NCBI RefSeq assembly: GCF_036013955.1
Contig: NZ_CP107903.1
Location: 4,154,001 to 4,218,000, forward strand
Source: Streptomyces sp. NBC_00459
GTDB lineage: Bacteria; Actinomycetota; Actinomycetes; Streptomycetales; Streptomycetaceae
Length of the DNA stretch: 64,000 bases
Direction of reading: 5' to 3'
Every line of letters starts with the position of its first letter. Within the stretch, counting starts at the first letter, position 1. Under the pieces are notes generated by a model, which worked only from the letters and a program-made list of their open reading frames with translations, was not told where the DNA came from and did no database searches. Below, one piece after another: positions 43,121 to 51,937 of this stretch. Position numbers and translations under genes: made by a program.

Positions 43121-45583
43121 TCATCGCCCGCCCGCGTCGCCCGCCCGCCCCGGGAGGTCCTGCTCGGCCCAGATGATCTTTCCGGCCGGGGTGTAGCGCG
43201 TACCCCAACGGCGGGTCAGCTGGGCGACCAGGAACAGCCCCCGGCCGCCCTCGTCGGTGGTCCGCGCATGGCCCATCCGGGGCGAGGTGTTGCTGGCGTC
43301 GGACACCTCGCAGATCAGCCTGTCGTGCCGGATCATGCGCAGCCTGACGGGTCCCGTGCCGTGCCGGATGGCGTTGGTGACCAGCTCGCTGACCACCAGT
43401 TCCGTGGTCATCACCAGGTCCTCCAGTCCCCATCCGAGGAGCTGGCGGACGGCGAGCTCCCGGGCGCTCGCGACGATCGCCGGATCCGTCGGCAGGTCCC
43501 ACGAGGCGACCCGGTCGGCGCCCAGCGCGTGCGGCCGGGCCAGGAGCAGAGCGACGTCGTCGGTCTGCGGGCCGGTCAGCAGATTGTTCACGACCGCCGA
43601 ACACAGTTCCTCCGGCGGCAGGCCGGACTGTGCGAGCACGTCGCTGAGGCGGGACAGCCCGACGTCGATGTCCTGGTCGCTGCTCTCGATGAGACCGTCG
43701 GTGTAGAGGGCGATCAGGCTTCCCTCGGGGAGGGAGATCTCGGCGGACTCGAAGGGCAACGAGCCGAGGCCCAGCGGAGGGCCCGCCGGAAGGTCCGGGA
43801 AGGTGACCTTGCCGCCGGCGGTGACCACGGCGGGCGGCGGATGTCCGGCCCGGGCCATGGTGCACAACTGGGTGACCGGGTCGTACACGGCGTAGAGGCA
43901 GGTGGCGCCCAGTACCGCGGTGGCGACGGGCTCGTCGTCGCCGCCCTTCTCCTCCGCCAGACGGATCACCAGGTCGTCCAGGTGGGCCAGCAGCTCGTCG
44001 GGGGGCAGGTCCATGTCGGCGAGCGTCAGAACGGCGGTACGCAGCCTGCCCATGGTCGCCGCGGCGTTGAGGCCGTGCCCGACGACGTCACCGACGACCA
44101 GGGCGACCCGGGCGCCGGACAGCTGGATCACATCGAACCAGTCGCCGCCCACCCCTTCCCGTGCGTCGGCCGGCAGATAGCGCGAGGCCACCTCCATGGC
44201 GGTCCCGCCGTTCAGCCCCTGCGGGAGCAGACTGCGCTGCAGGGCCAGTGCCGCGGTGTGCTCACGGGTGTAGCGGCGGGCGTTCTCCACCCAGACCGCG
44301 GCCCGGCCGACAAGCTCCTCGGCGAGCAGCAGATCGTCCTCCTCGAACGGCTGCGGATGCTCCATACGGATGAAGGTCGCCACCCCCAGCACGGTGCCGC
44401 GCGCGGACAGCGGCACCCACATCACCGAGTGCATCCCGAACTCCGCGATGCTCCTGGCCCGCGCCGGGTCCTCCTGCACCCAAGGGGCGGTGGTCGCGTC
44501 CAGGAACGGCTCCAGCACCGAGGCGCAGTTGACCATGCTCTCGAAGTACGGCGAGGACCGGGGCGCGTCGATCGAGTCGCCGGTGGCGATCACCGACTCC
44601 GGGCAGCCCTCGTGGATCGACTGCTGCCCGGCACGCCGCACCAGATACGCGCTGTCGGCCGGCCCCGAACCGGGTTCGTCGCCGTGCAGCACCGCTTCCA
44701 GCAGATCGACGGTCACGAAGTCGGCGAGCCGCGGCACCGAGAAGTCGGCCAGTTCCTGGGCGGTCCGCATCACGTTCAGCGTGCCCCCGATGCAGGCGCT
44801 GGCCTCGCTGAGCAGGGCCAGGCGCTCCCGGGCCCGCCATCTGTCGGTGACGTCCATGCCCATATAGCACACGCCCAGCGGGTTGCCGTCCGGGTCGTCT
44901 AGCCGAAAGAAGGAGGTGGAGTAGGCGTGTTCCTGGTGGGGATCCGCCCAGGTCCAGCCCCGGTACTCGTAGTCGATGACCGGCACGCCGGTCTCCAGCA
45001 CCCGCCGCATCTGCGCTTCGAGCGCCTCGGTGTTCAGGCCGGGCAACGATTCCGACATCCGGCGCCCGAGCCGCTTGTCGCGCGGCACACCGCCGTAGCG
45101 CTCCAGGGTGTCGTTCATCCACACGTACCGCAGGTCCGGGCTGAGCACGGCCATGCCGAGGGGCGAGCGGGTGAGGAAACCCTCCAGCACCTGCCCGCTG
45201 ACCGCCCAGGTCGGAGCCTTCGACACGTCGATCGCGGTCACGAGCCAGGTCCTGCGGTCGTCGGTGTCCGACATCGCGGTCACCCGCAGCCCGACCTCGA
45301 CACGGTGGCCGTCACGGTGCCGGGCGCCCACCAGGCCGCCCCAGCTCTCCCGGGTCCCGCACTCCTCGGCGACCTCGGCCGCCCGTGAGGCGTCTTCGGA
45401 CTGTGCCAGCAAGGTGGTGGCGGGGCGGTCGAGAACCTCAGCCGCGCCGTATCCCAGGAGCCGCTCAGCGGCCCCTGTCCAGCCGATGACCATGCCATTC
45501 GCGTCGATCACCGCAGCGGCCACATTCGCCATCTCGAACGGTCCATGCACTCCGTCCGGTGTTACCTCCTTGGGGAACATCAT
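43121..45583 (-). CDS. PAS-PAS-GAF-SpoIIE-HATPase hybrid phosphatase/kinase
   Basis: An 820-residue signalling protein. PAS 1 about 20-125 (VAAAVIDANGMVIGWTGAAERLLGYGAAEVL), PAS 2 about 140-250 (SPLGMAVLSPDLRYVWMNDTLERYGGVP), GAF about 260-440, SpoIIE about 455-680 (GGDWFD, GDVVGHGLNA, ARAGHPPP, ALYTDGLIE, DDVALL), and HATPase about 690-815 (N box VVSELVTNAIRHG, G1 GGRGLFLVAQL). It joins phosphatase and anti-sigma kinase in one chain. Start unsure: the ATG at 45583 lacks a strong site, while AAGGAGGT lies inside the reading frame 14 bases before a GTG at 45550. The 254 bases to the LysR stop show no gene. Confidence 0.88.
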   Translation of the reverse strand: MMFPKEVTPDGVHGPFEMANVAAAVIDANGMVIGWTGAAERLLGYGAAEVLDRPATTLLAQSEDASRAAEVAEECGTRESWGGLVGARHRDGHRVEVGLRVTAMSDTDDRRTWLVTAIDVSKAPTWAVSGQVLEGFLTRSPLGMAVLSPDLRYVWMNDTLERYGGVPRDKRLGRRMSESLPGLNTEALEAQMRRVLETGVPVIDYEYRGWTWADPHQEHAYSTSFFRLDDPDGNPLGVCYMGMDVTDRWRARERLALLSEASACIGGTLNVMRTAQELADFSVPRLADFVTVDLLEAVLHGDEPGSGPADSAYLVRRAGQQSIHEGCPESVIATGDSIDAPRSSPYFESMVNCASVLEPFLDATTAPWVQEDPARARSIAEFGMHSVMWVPLSARGTVLGVATFIRMEHPQPFEEDDLLLAEELVGRAAVWVENARRYTREHTAALALQRSLLPQGLNGGTAMEVASRYLPADAREGVGGDWFDVIQLSGARVALVVGDVVGHGLNAAATMGRLRTAVLTLADMDLPPDELLAHLDDLVIRLAEEKGGDDEPVATAVLGATCLYAVYDPVTQLCTMARAGHPPPAVVTAGGKVTFPDLPAGPPLGLGSLPFESAEISLPEGSLIALYTDGLIESSDQDIDVGLSRLSDVLAQSGLPPEELCSAVVNNLLTGPQTDDVALLLARPHALGADRVASWDLPTDPAIVASARELAVRQLLGWGLEDLVMTTELVVSELVTNAIRHGTGPVRLRMIRHDRLICEVSDASNTSPRMGHARTTDEGGRGLFLVAQLTRRWGTRYTPAGKIIWAEQDLPGRAGDAGGR

Positions 45584-45780
45584 GAAAGCCGTCCCATCTG
45601 GCGGATGGCATATGGGACATTCTATTGCGTATCGCCCGCCACTGCTCTTCTCCGGACCGCCCATGGGCCTCGCCCTGCTCCGTGCCCTCGGCGCCACCGG
45701 AAAACCGGGAGTGGAGCGCCCGCGAACAGGCCAGGGCGGCGGAGCAGCTCAGCGGTACGGGCGAGGCAGGCGGCCGGACC

Positions 45781-46338
45781 TCAGTCCGGCAGTGCGCGGG
45801 CGAGCACCTGGAGGACGGCGTCCCCGGTTCCCGGACGGAGTTCGCCGAGCCCTTCCCAGCCCCATGCCCGGAACGCGGCCCGCGCCCCCGCGTTGTCGGG
45901 GTCGAGCAGGACGACCGCCAGCTCCGCGTCACCTGCGGCGAGCAGCCTCTCCTGAAGACGACTGCCGATCCCGCGCCGACGGTGCTCCGGCAGCACCATC
46001 AGATCTCCGACGACGAACACCTTCCCGGAGGCGGTCAGTTCCTCGGCCTTGTCGGGAACCACACCGACGAATCCCCGCCACCACGAGCCGTCACGGTGCA
46101 GCGGATACCCGTACGCCATACCCGCGGGCTCGTCGTCATCGCCGTCCTGGTCGTCGGCCGCCACCATGTCGAAGCCCGGCCGCTGGACATCCTCCGCGAG
46201 CCTGGCCAGGAAGCGTTCCCGGTTGCGGTATTCCTCGCCCGGGGGTTCCTCGTAGGCAGCCACGTACAGGTCCGCCAGCTCCTCCCGGTCGCCATCGGCC
46301 TGCCACCGACTCAACCGGCGGAAGAACACCTCGCCCAT
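45781..46338 (-). CDS. GNAT family acetyltransferase
   Basis: A 185-residue N-acetyltransferase using acetyl-CoA. The acetyl-CoA site is VGDLMVLPEHRRRGIGSRLQERLL near residue 110, followed by VVLLDPDNAGARAAFRAWGW. The N-terminal part is acidic (DDQDGDDDEP). Substrate unknown. ATG with GAGGGG seven bases upstream. Confidence 0.85.
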   Translation of the reverse strand: MGEVFFRRLSRWQADGDREELADLYVAAYEEPPGEEYRNRERFLARLAEDVQRPGFDMVAADDQDGDDDEPAGMAYGYPLHRDGSWWRGFVGVVPDKAEELTASGKVFVVGDLMVLPEHRRRGIGSRLQERLLAAGDAELAVVLLDPDNAGARAAFRAWGWEGLGELRPGTGDAVLQVLARALPD

Positions 46339-46507
46339 ACCAGTCCCCTCGCCCGTGCCGCCCGGCAGTCAGCCTGCCCGGCCACCTCCGAGCTTATGCG
46401 GGACGCCCGTCGCGGTACGCCTCGGAGCAGACAGGGCCCGGTAGTTGTGGAGCGGCCGGGCTCCGGCACCGTCCACGGGCTGACGGCTCCCGGTCACAGC
46501 ACGAGGG

Positions 46508-48373
46508 TCACAGGATGAGGAGAGCGACCGCCCAGAGAACGCAGAGCACCGCCAGCACCGGGCCGAGCGGAAGGCCGTGGTCGCGCGCCGGGCTCTCGTC
46601 GGCGGGGCGGAGCTCGGGGTGGGCGTGCATGGCGGAGATCTCCTCCATGGCTCTCACATACGACGGGCGCAGGCGCAGTCGGCGTTCCATCCAGGGCCAG
46701 CCCAGGGACAGCGACCAGGTCTCCCCGCCGGCCCGGCGTATCTCCAGGACACCGTCGGTACAGGCGACCGCGCCCAGCTCCTCCCAGGTCACCTGGCGGA
46801 CCTTGTACGCCCCGGCCAGCCACAGCCCCGAACGATCGGCGGTGACACGCCAGTTGAGGAGGATCGCCAGCACTCCCGGCGTGAACGCCAGCCCCAGCAG
46901 GGGCAGGACATGCCATCCCAGGCCATCCGCCCGCACGTCGTCCAGGCCGAACTTGATCACAGCCGCGACGAACACCACGCCGGACAGCGCCACGCACCGG
47001 GTGAACAGGCCCGGGCCCCAGCGCACCGGCCGGTCGACCGGCCGCATCGACACCGCGGTCCGCTCCACGAGCGCCGGATCCCGCCGGTCGACGCGACCCT
47101 CCACAGGCTCTTCCAGCAACGGCCGCTGATCAGCCTTCGGCAACCGCGCCGGACCGGTGGTGACCAGGACCACCCGCTCCCCGTCCGGCCCTGCGGTGAC
47201 GATCACCAACTCCCCGGCGTCGCAAGGCGGCCCGTACAGCACCGCCTCCCGCAGTCGGGTGTCGAGAGTGGGCTCGTCCTCATACTCGTCCTCGTCCTCG
47301 ACTTCGTCCCCGTCCTCGTACTTGTCGAAAGGGGGGCCGCCCGCCCCGGCCCGGTCATCGAGGTCCGGGTAGGCCAGGCAGCGCAGCAGTGGCGTACGGC
47401 CGGCGGTGTCGTCGGCGGCGTAGAGCCAGGTGTCGACGTTGTGGTCCACGCGTTGCAGCACCCGCAGTACGGGAGTCGGCCCACGGCGCAGCGCGGCGGC
47501 CCGGCGGCGTGCCAGGACGCCCGTGGCGAGGAAGGTCAGTCCCGGCAACCCGGCGGCCAGGGTGAGCAGTTGCCAGCCGAAGGCGTCGTACGGTTCGGCG
47601 GCCAGGCGGCTCCAGTCGCCGTCGGACAGGACGGTCACGGCACTGTCGGTGTCGTAGTCCTCGGGGGAGGCGGCGTCGACGGTGCGCTTCGTGCCGTCCG
47701 AGGCACGGACTCGCAGCGTGTCCTCGCCATGACCGATGACGACGGCCGACACCGATTCCGCCTTCGCGGCCCGCTGCTCGTCCTCGTGAACGCCCCGCAG
47801 GCCGAGGCCGACAGCCAGGCCTGCCACGGCGCACAGCACGAGCCCGGCGGCGACGGGGACGCACCCTCGGCGCAGCGGACCGATGTCTTCGGGGAGCGGG
47901 TGCCGCGCCCCCGCTGTGGCAAGTTCGGCGAGTCGCCGCTGCCGCCCGCGAAGAGCGAGCCGCTGCCACGACGCGGCCCATCCGAAGGCGAGGGCCACGA
48001 TCACTGCGGTGTTGGCGGCATCGGAGGCGGCGGACAGAGGGAACTCCTCCATCGCCACGACGGCCGCCAGCACCGGTCCGGAGACGAGTGCGAGTTCCGG
48101 CAGCCGGACGTACCAGAGCAGTTGTACGACAGCGAGGCCCATCTGGATCATGCCCAGCCAGTCCGGCCCGCACGGGTCCGCCAGCGTGCAGGGCCGCTCC
48201 GGTTCCAGGACCATCGCCGCGATCACGGTCACCACAAGAGCCAGTACCGGCCACCGGGGCTCTGCCCAGCGCGGCAACCGGAGATCCGCCCAGCGGAGCG
48301 TGTCATGGGACAGCCAGGCAGGAGCACTCGCGGGTGCGGCTCCGGGCGGAAGGGGAACGGGAAGGTCGCTCAC
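46508..48373 (-). CDS. Multi-pass membrane protein of unknown function
   Basis: A 621-residue membrane protein with about nine hydrophobic segments: five in residues 35-190, one near 265, two near 480-530, and one at the C terminus. A soluble loop (about 290-470) has a strongly acidic run (EDGDEVEDEDEYEDEP). Near residue 540 a PH-like strand set with a WEELGAV turn is visible. I do not recognise a family. The GTG at 48373 is chosen because CATAAT (48386-48381 on this strand) lies seven bases before it, giving a leaderless message; an ATG at 48409 is possible. Confidence 0.7.
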   Translation of the reverse strand: MSDLPVPLPPGAAPASAPAWLSHDTLRWADLRLPRWAEPRWPVLALVVTVIAAMVLEPERPCTLADPCGPDWLGMIQMGLAVVQLLWYVRLPELALVSGPVLAAVVAMEEFPLSAASDAANTAVIVALAFGWAASWQRLALRGRQRRLAELATAGARHPLPEDIGPLRRGCVPVAAGLVLCAVAGLAVGLGLRGVHEDEQRAAKAESVSAVVIGHGEDTLRVRASDGTKRTVDAASPEDYDTDSAVTVLSDGDWSRLAAEPYDAFGWQLLTLAAGLPGLTFLATGVLARRRAAALRRGPTPVLRVLQRVDHNVDTWLYAADDTAGRTPLLRCLAYPDLDDRAGAGGPPFDKYEDGDEVEDEDEYEDEPTLDTRLREAVLYGPPCDAGELVIVTAGPDGERVVLVTTGPARLPKADQRPLLEEPVEGRVDRRDPALVERTAVSMRPVDRPVRWGPGLFTRCVALSGVVFVAAVIKFGLDDVRADGLGWHVLPLLGLAFTPGVLAILLNWRVTADRSGLWLAGAYKVRQVTWEELGAVACTDGVLEIRRAGGETWSLSLGWPWMERRLRLRPSYVRAMEEISAMHAHPELRPADESPARDHGLPLGPVLAVLCVLWAVALLIL

Positions 48374-48447
48374 CTGAGCGATTATGCGGCCTGGGAACCT
48401 GTCGCCCATGTGCGAGACGCGATGACCGGTAGGCGTGAGGAGTCCTG

Positions 48448-48939
48448 ATGTCGGATCAGCGGTGGATGCGTGAGCGATCCCGCGTCGCGTGGGAGGCCAT
48501 GAGCGGGAGCGAACGCGCGGTCGTCGTCCGAGCCGCCCGCACGGGCGAATCGACACAGGGCCCTGCCACCGCACTGCTGGCGCCGCACTGGGCCTGGGCC
48601 GTCATCGGGCCGCCCGGTGCGCGCAGGCGCTATCCCTGGCAGGACGTCTTCCTCGACGTCAGGCCCACCGCTTTCCTCACCGACGTCTACGACGGCAAAC
48701 CGCGGAACGACGTCCGCACATATGTCCGCCGTGCCGCCCGGCGGGTCGAGGCGGCGTACCTGCCGTTCCTGGAATCCCTTGGTGTGGAAACGGGCCAACC
48801 ACCGGAGTTCACCTTGGAGCCGCCGTCGGGACTCGAACCCGAGTCCCAGTGGCGCTCCGGCTCGGACACGACGACCGACGTCGACGCGCTCACCCAGGTA
48901 CTCCACCGGGTGATCGAGGGGGTACGGCAGGAGCCGTGA
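48448..48939 (+). CDS. Hypothetical protein
   Basis: A 163-residue soluble protein with an Arg-rich helical N terminus (MRERSRVAWEAMSGSERAVVVRAAR), a central WAWAVIGPPGARRRYPWQDVFLDVRP, and a helical C terminus. No family recognised. ATG with GAGGAG six bases upstream. Its last 50 bases overlap the 3' end of the convergent XRE-TPR gene, an unusual arrangement. Confidence 0.65.
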   Translation: MSDQRWMRERSRVAWEAMSGSERAVVVRAARTGESTQGPATALLAPHWAWAVIGPPGARRRYPWQDVFLDVRPTAFLTDVYDGKPRNDVRTYVRRAARRVEAAYLPFLESLGVETGQPPEFTLEPPSGLEPESQWRSGSDTTTDVDALTQVLHRVIEGVRQEP

Positions 48940-50170
48940 CGCGCCCTGCGGCCGGGGGTGCCGACCCCTCCGCCACCGTGCGCCAGATCTCGGCGGCCAG
49001 GTCCGGCAGGCCGGCCTCCTGTACCGTCGTGGCCAGTTTGCGCAGCCGGTCCAGGGCGCCCGGCAGGTCGGAATGGATGTCGAGCAGGCCGCGCAGGGCC
49101 TCCAGCCGGACCCGGTCACGGTAGGTGAACAGGTTGGCGCCCTCCTCGGCCCGGCCGCACATCGCCTCGGCGGTGGCCAGGTCGCCCTGCCGGTAGTGGA
49201 GTTGGGCGTGCAGGAACTGGAACTCGTGCCGGTGCAGTGGGGAGCCGACGAGGTCCAGCGCCGGTTCGACCTCGCGGAGGCGGACGGCGGCCTCCTCCAC
49301 GCGCGGCGGGGCGGTCTGGAGTGCGAGTGACGCCGCCGCAAGCCGCAGGCGCATCCACAGCGTCAGGTCCTCATGGCTGTCGAGCGCGGCGAGGGCTTGC
49401 CGGAGCAGTTCGGCGGCCCGGGTGTACTGGCCCAGCCTGGTCTGCACGGTGGCGGCGACCCAGAAGGACTCCGCGGCGAGCGCCCCGTCGGTCCGGGACA
49501 GCGTGTGGCACACCTCGCCGCTCAGCCGGGCGGCCTCGGCGAGGTTGCCCAGTTCGGCCTCGGTGGAGGCGAGGAGCAGCCGGCTGCGGGCCGTATCGGC
49601 GGCGGGCACCTGGAGATGGTGCTGCTCACACAGGCGCAGAGCCTCCCACACGAGGTTGCGGGCCTTGGCCACGTCGCCGAGATGGCGCAGGGAACGGGCG
49701 AGCCGGATGAGAGTGTGCACCTGGAGGGCGGGGCGGGCCAGGGCGTCGCTGAGCCGGTGCAGCTCCCCCAGGGTGTCGCGCTCCTCCGCGTAGTCGCCGA
49801 GCGCGCCGTGCAGGCGGGCCAGATGGGCCAGGGCCTGCCAGCGGGTCTGTTGGTCGGTGGTGCCGGGCTCCGCGAGGGCTCCCTGGAGCATGACGCGCAG
49901 TTCGGCGTCGCGTTCGCTCCCGGACAGCGTGTACAGGGTGGCCAGGACGTCGCCGAGGTCGCTCGCCGGTGGCTGCTCGAACGAGGCGACGGGCACTCCG
50001 AGCCGTTCGGCGAGGTAACCGACCGCGCGGGGCGTCGGCGGGCGGCCGCCGGACTCCAGTCGGGACAGATAGGTGGCCGACATTCCTGCACCGGTGAGGT
50101 CCGCCTGCGATTTGCCCTGCTGCAGGCGCAGTTGCCGCAGGCGCCGACCGAACTCCGGTTGTTCCAGCAT
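48890..50170 (-). CDS. XRE regulator with TPR-like domain
   Basis: A 426-residue regulator. Residues 5-65 are an XRE helix-turn-helix (FGRRLRQLRLQQGKSQADLTGAGMSATYLSRLESGGRPPTPRAVGYLAERLGV). The remaining 350 residues are helical pairs of TPR type (WQALAHLARLHGALGDYAEERDTLGEL, TLIRLARSLRHLGDVAKARNLVWEALRL, VQTRLGQYTRAAELLRQALAAL). This is the layout of peptide-binding RRNPP regulators such as PlcR and NprR. A small exported peptide gene lies just upstream on the same strand, and the biosynthetic operon is divergent beyond it. ATG with GGTGG upstream. Confidence 0.88.
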   Translation of the reverse strand: MLEQPEFGRRLRQLRLQQGKSQADLTGAGMSATYLSRLESGGRPPTPRAVGYLAERLGVPVASFEQPPASDLGDVLATLYTLSGSERDAELRVMLQGALAEPGTTDQQTRWQALAHLARLHGALGDYAEERDTLGELHRLSDALARPALQVHTLIRLARSLRHLGDVAKARNLVWEALRLCEQHHLQVPAADTARSRLLLASTEAELGNLAEAARLSGEVCHTLSRTDGALAAESFWVAATVQTRLGQYTRAAELLRQALAALDSHEDLTLWMRLRLAAASLALQTAPPRVEEAAVRLREVEPALDLVGSPLHRHEFQFLHAQLHYRQGDLATAEAMCGRAEEGANLFTYRDRVRLEALRGLLDIHSDLPGALDRLRKLATTVQEAGLPDLAAEIWRTVAEGSAPPAAGRVTAPAVPPRSPGGVPG

Positions 50171-50244
50171 CCGCTGCCACCACCCCAGTAGAAACGTTTG
50201 TCGTACGGCGGTCGGGCCGAAGCGGGCCGACCGTCCGCCGCCCT

Positions 50245-50271
50245 GGCAAGGGTTGCCGAAGAGTGGCAACC
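50245..50271. promoter_or_regulatory. Overlapping GGCAA/TTGCC dyads upstream of the XRE-TPR gene
   Basis: GGTTGCC-GAAGAGT-GGCAACC (50251-50271) is a perfect 7-7-7 inverted repeat. GGCAA-GGG-TTGCC (50245-50257) is a second dyad sharing one arm. They lie between the peptide gene and the XRE-TPR gene, so they could be the regulator's own operator or a weak terminator of the peptide gene. Confidence 0.5.
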
Positions 50272-50307
50272 ACTCTACAGGGTGACGAACGGCCGGGAGG
50301 AGTCCGG

Positions 50308-50466
50308 TTACGGCCAGTCGATGTCGTCCAACGACGCGGCCTGGGCCGACACGGCCGTGACCTGCCGTCCGGTGTCCCCCGCGACGGCCCCGGCGACCTC
50401 GACGCCGAGCAGTGACAGAAGGGCCGAGAGGCCCAGGGTCGCTGTTAGGTGCAGAACATTCTTCAC
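50308..50466 (-). CDS. Small secreted peptide, candidate quorum-sensing signal
   Basis: A 52-residue peptide starting VKNVLHLTATLGLSALLSLL (GTG read as Met). It has a basic residue, a hydrophobic core and an A-V-A cleavage site, so it should be exported. The short remainder is GDTGRQVTAVSAQAASLDDI plus DWP. A strong divergent promoter precedes it and the XRE-TPR regulator follows on the same strand. The size, export signal and neighbour fit a pro-peptide that is cut to a short C-terminal signal, but no function has been shown. Confidence 0.65.
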   Translation of the reverse strand: MKNVLHLTATLGLSALLSLLGVEVAGAVAGDTGRQVTAVSAQAASLDDIDWP

Positions 50467-50557
50467 GTGACTTGATCTCTCTTGGGTGTCCTCACGGCAC
50501 CGCCCTCGCGACTGTCGTCGCGCCGGGCGCCCCCCTTGGGCCGGCGGATGCGAGGGA

Positions 50558-50587
50558 ACCGTAGTCATCGGTCACGAGGTTTGACAA
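50558..50587 (-). promoter_or_regulatory. Promoter of the peptide gene
   Basis: On the minus strand, -35 TTGTCA (50587-50582), 18-base spacer, -10 TACGGT (50563-50558). The start would lie about 85 bases before the GTG, leaving a long leader. Its -35 box sits three bases from that of the divergent operon promoter. Confidence 0.65.
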
Positions 50588-50590
50588 CAC

Positions 50591-50620
50591 TTGACAAATT
50601 TGGAAAGTGCTTCGTAGCGT
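50591..50620 (+). promoter_or_regulatory. Promoter of the biosynthetic operon
   Basis: -35 TTGACA (50591-50596), 18-base spacer, -10 TAGCGT (50615-50620), about 55 bases before the malic enzyme ATG. TTGACAA occurs twice, at 50581-50587 and 50591-50597, a 10-base period that brings both divergent -35 boxes together. Confidence 0.7.
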
Positions 50621-50682
50621 TAGGCAACCCGCAAAGGTCGGCGGTGTGCCCGCCAACGACCGGCCGTGACGAAAGGGCGTCT

Positions 50683-51864
50683 ATGACCAGCCAGTTCGAC
50701 CTTCCCACCGCGACCGAGGACCCTGTCCTCGCCTACCATCGCGGTGGCAAGCTCGCGGTGGTCGCCACGACACCGCTGGCGGACGCGGCGGATCTCTCCC
50801 TGGCGTACACGCCCGGCGTCGCCCGGGTCTGCTCGGCGATCGCCGAGCGGCCGGAGCTGGCATACGACTACACCTGGAAGTCCTCCGCGGTGGCCGTCGT
50901 CAGTGACGGGACCGCCGTTCTCGGGCTCGGTGACATCGGCCCCGAGGCCTCCCTGCCGGTCATGGAGGGCAAGGCGATCCTGTTCCGGCAGCTCGCCGGG
51001 GTCAACGCGGTGCCGCTCGTGCTGGACTGCACCGACACCGACGAGATCGTCGAGACCGTGGCGCGGCTCGCCCCGGCCTTCGGCGGGATCAACCTGGAGG
51101 ACATCTCCGCGCCGCGCTGCTTCGAGATCGAGCGCCGGCTCCAGGAACGGCTGGACATCCCCGTCTTCCACGACGACCAGCACGGCACCGCGGTCGTCAC
51201 GCTCGCCGCGCTGTGGAACGCGGCCCGGGTGACCGGCCGCGAGCTGCGCGAACTGCGGGCCGTGGTCGCGGGTGCCGGCGCCTCCGGGATCGCGGTCGCA
51301 CGCATCCTGCTGGACGCCGGAATCGGGGACATCGTGGCCTGCGACAGCAAGGGCGTCGTCCACCAGGGGCGCGACGACCTGAACCCCGCGAAACGGGCAC
51401 TGGCCAAGGCCAGCAACCGGCGTGGCCTGACCGGCACCACCGCGGACGCCATGCGCGGCGCCGACGTCTTCATCGGCCTGTCCGGCAGCCCCATGGCCGA
51501 AGAGCCCTTCGCCACGCTGGCCCCCGGGGCGATCATCCTGGCCCTGTCCAACCCGGACCCGGAGATCCTCCCGGACCGCGCCCACCGCTACGCCGCCGTG
51601 GTCGGCACCGGACGCTCCGACTTCCCCAACCAGGTCAACAACGTCCTGGCGTTCCCCGGCATCTTCGCCGGCGCCCTGCGCGTGCGCGCACCGCGCATCA
51701 CCGAGTCCATGAAACTGGCCGCCGCCAGGGCCCTGGCCGACGTGGTCGCCGGCGAGCTCACGCCCGACCGTGTCCTGCCCGACTCCTTCGACCCCCGGGT
51801 GGCTCCCGCGGTCACGGAGGCGGTGGCCGCGGCGGCCCGGGCGGAGGGGCTGGCCCGGGTCTGA
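50683..51864 (+). CDS. Malic enzyme (NAD(P)-dependent, decarboxylating)
   Basis: A 393-residue malic enzyme: malate plus NAD(P)+ to pyruvate, CO2 and NAD(P)H. The short bacterial form has LSLAYTPGVARVC near residue 44, the metal-site region NLEDISAPRCFEIE and IPVFHDDQHGTAVVTLAALWNA, and the dinucleotide motif VAGAGASGIAVARILL. It opens the biosynthetic operon, 74 bases before purA. It might recycle malate made from fumarate, supply NADPH, or act on a malate-like intermediate. ATG with AAAGGG upstream. Confidence 0.9.
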   Translation: MTSQFDLPTATEDPVLAYHRGGKLAVVATTPLADAADLSLAYTPGVARVCSAIAERPELAYDYTWKSSAVAVVSDGTAVLGLGDIGPEASLPVMEGKAILFRQLAGVNAVPLVLDCTDTDEIVETVARLAPAFGGINLEDISAPRCFEIERRLQERLDIPVFHDDQHGTAVVTLAALWNAARVTGRELRELRAVVAGAGASGIAVARILLDAGIGDIVACDSKGVVHQGRDDLNPAKRALAKASNRRGLTGTTADAMRGADVFIGLSGSPMAEEPFATLAPGAIILALSNPDPEILPDRAHRYAAVVGTGRSDFPNQVNNVLAFPGIFAGALRVRAPRITESMKLAAARALADVVAGELTPDRVLPDSFDPRVAPAVTEAVAAAARAEGLARV

Positions 51865-51937
51865 CGAGGGCACGACCGACCGCTCACCCGACCGGCCACC
51901 GCACACGACCGACCAACCGAGGGAACGAGACACCGTC

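Noticed and set aside
43053..43124. A 23-codon minus-strand frame overlapping the phosphatase stop as ATGA
   Set aside because: Too short, no recognisable feature and no supporting context; chance overlap is likely.
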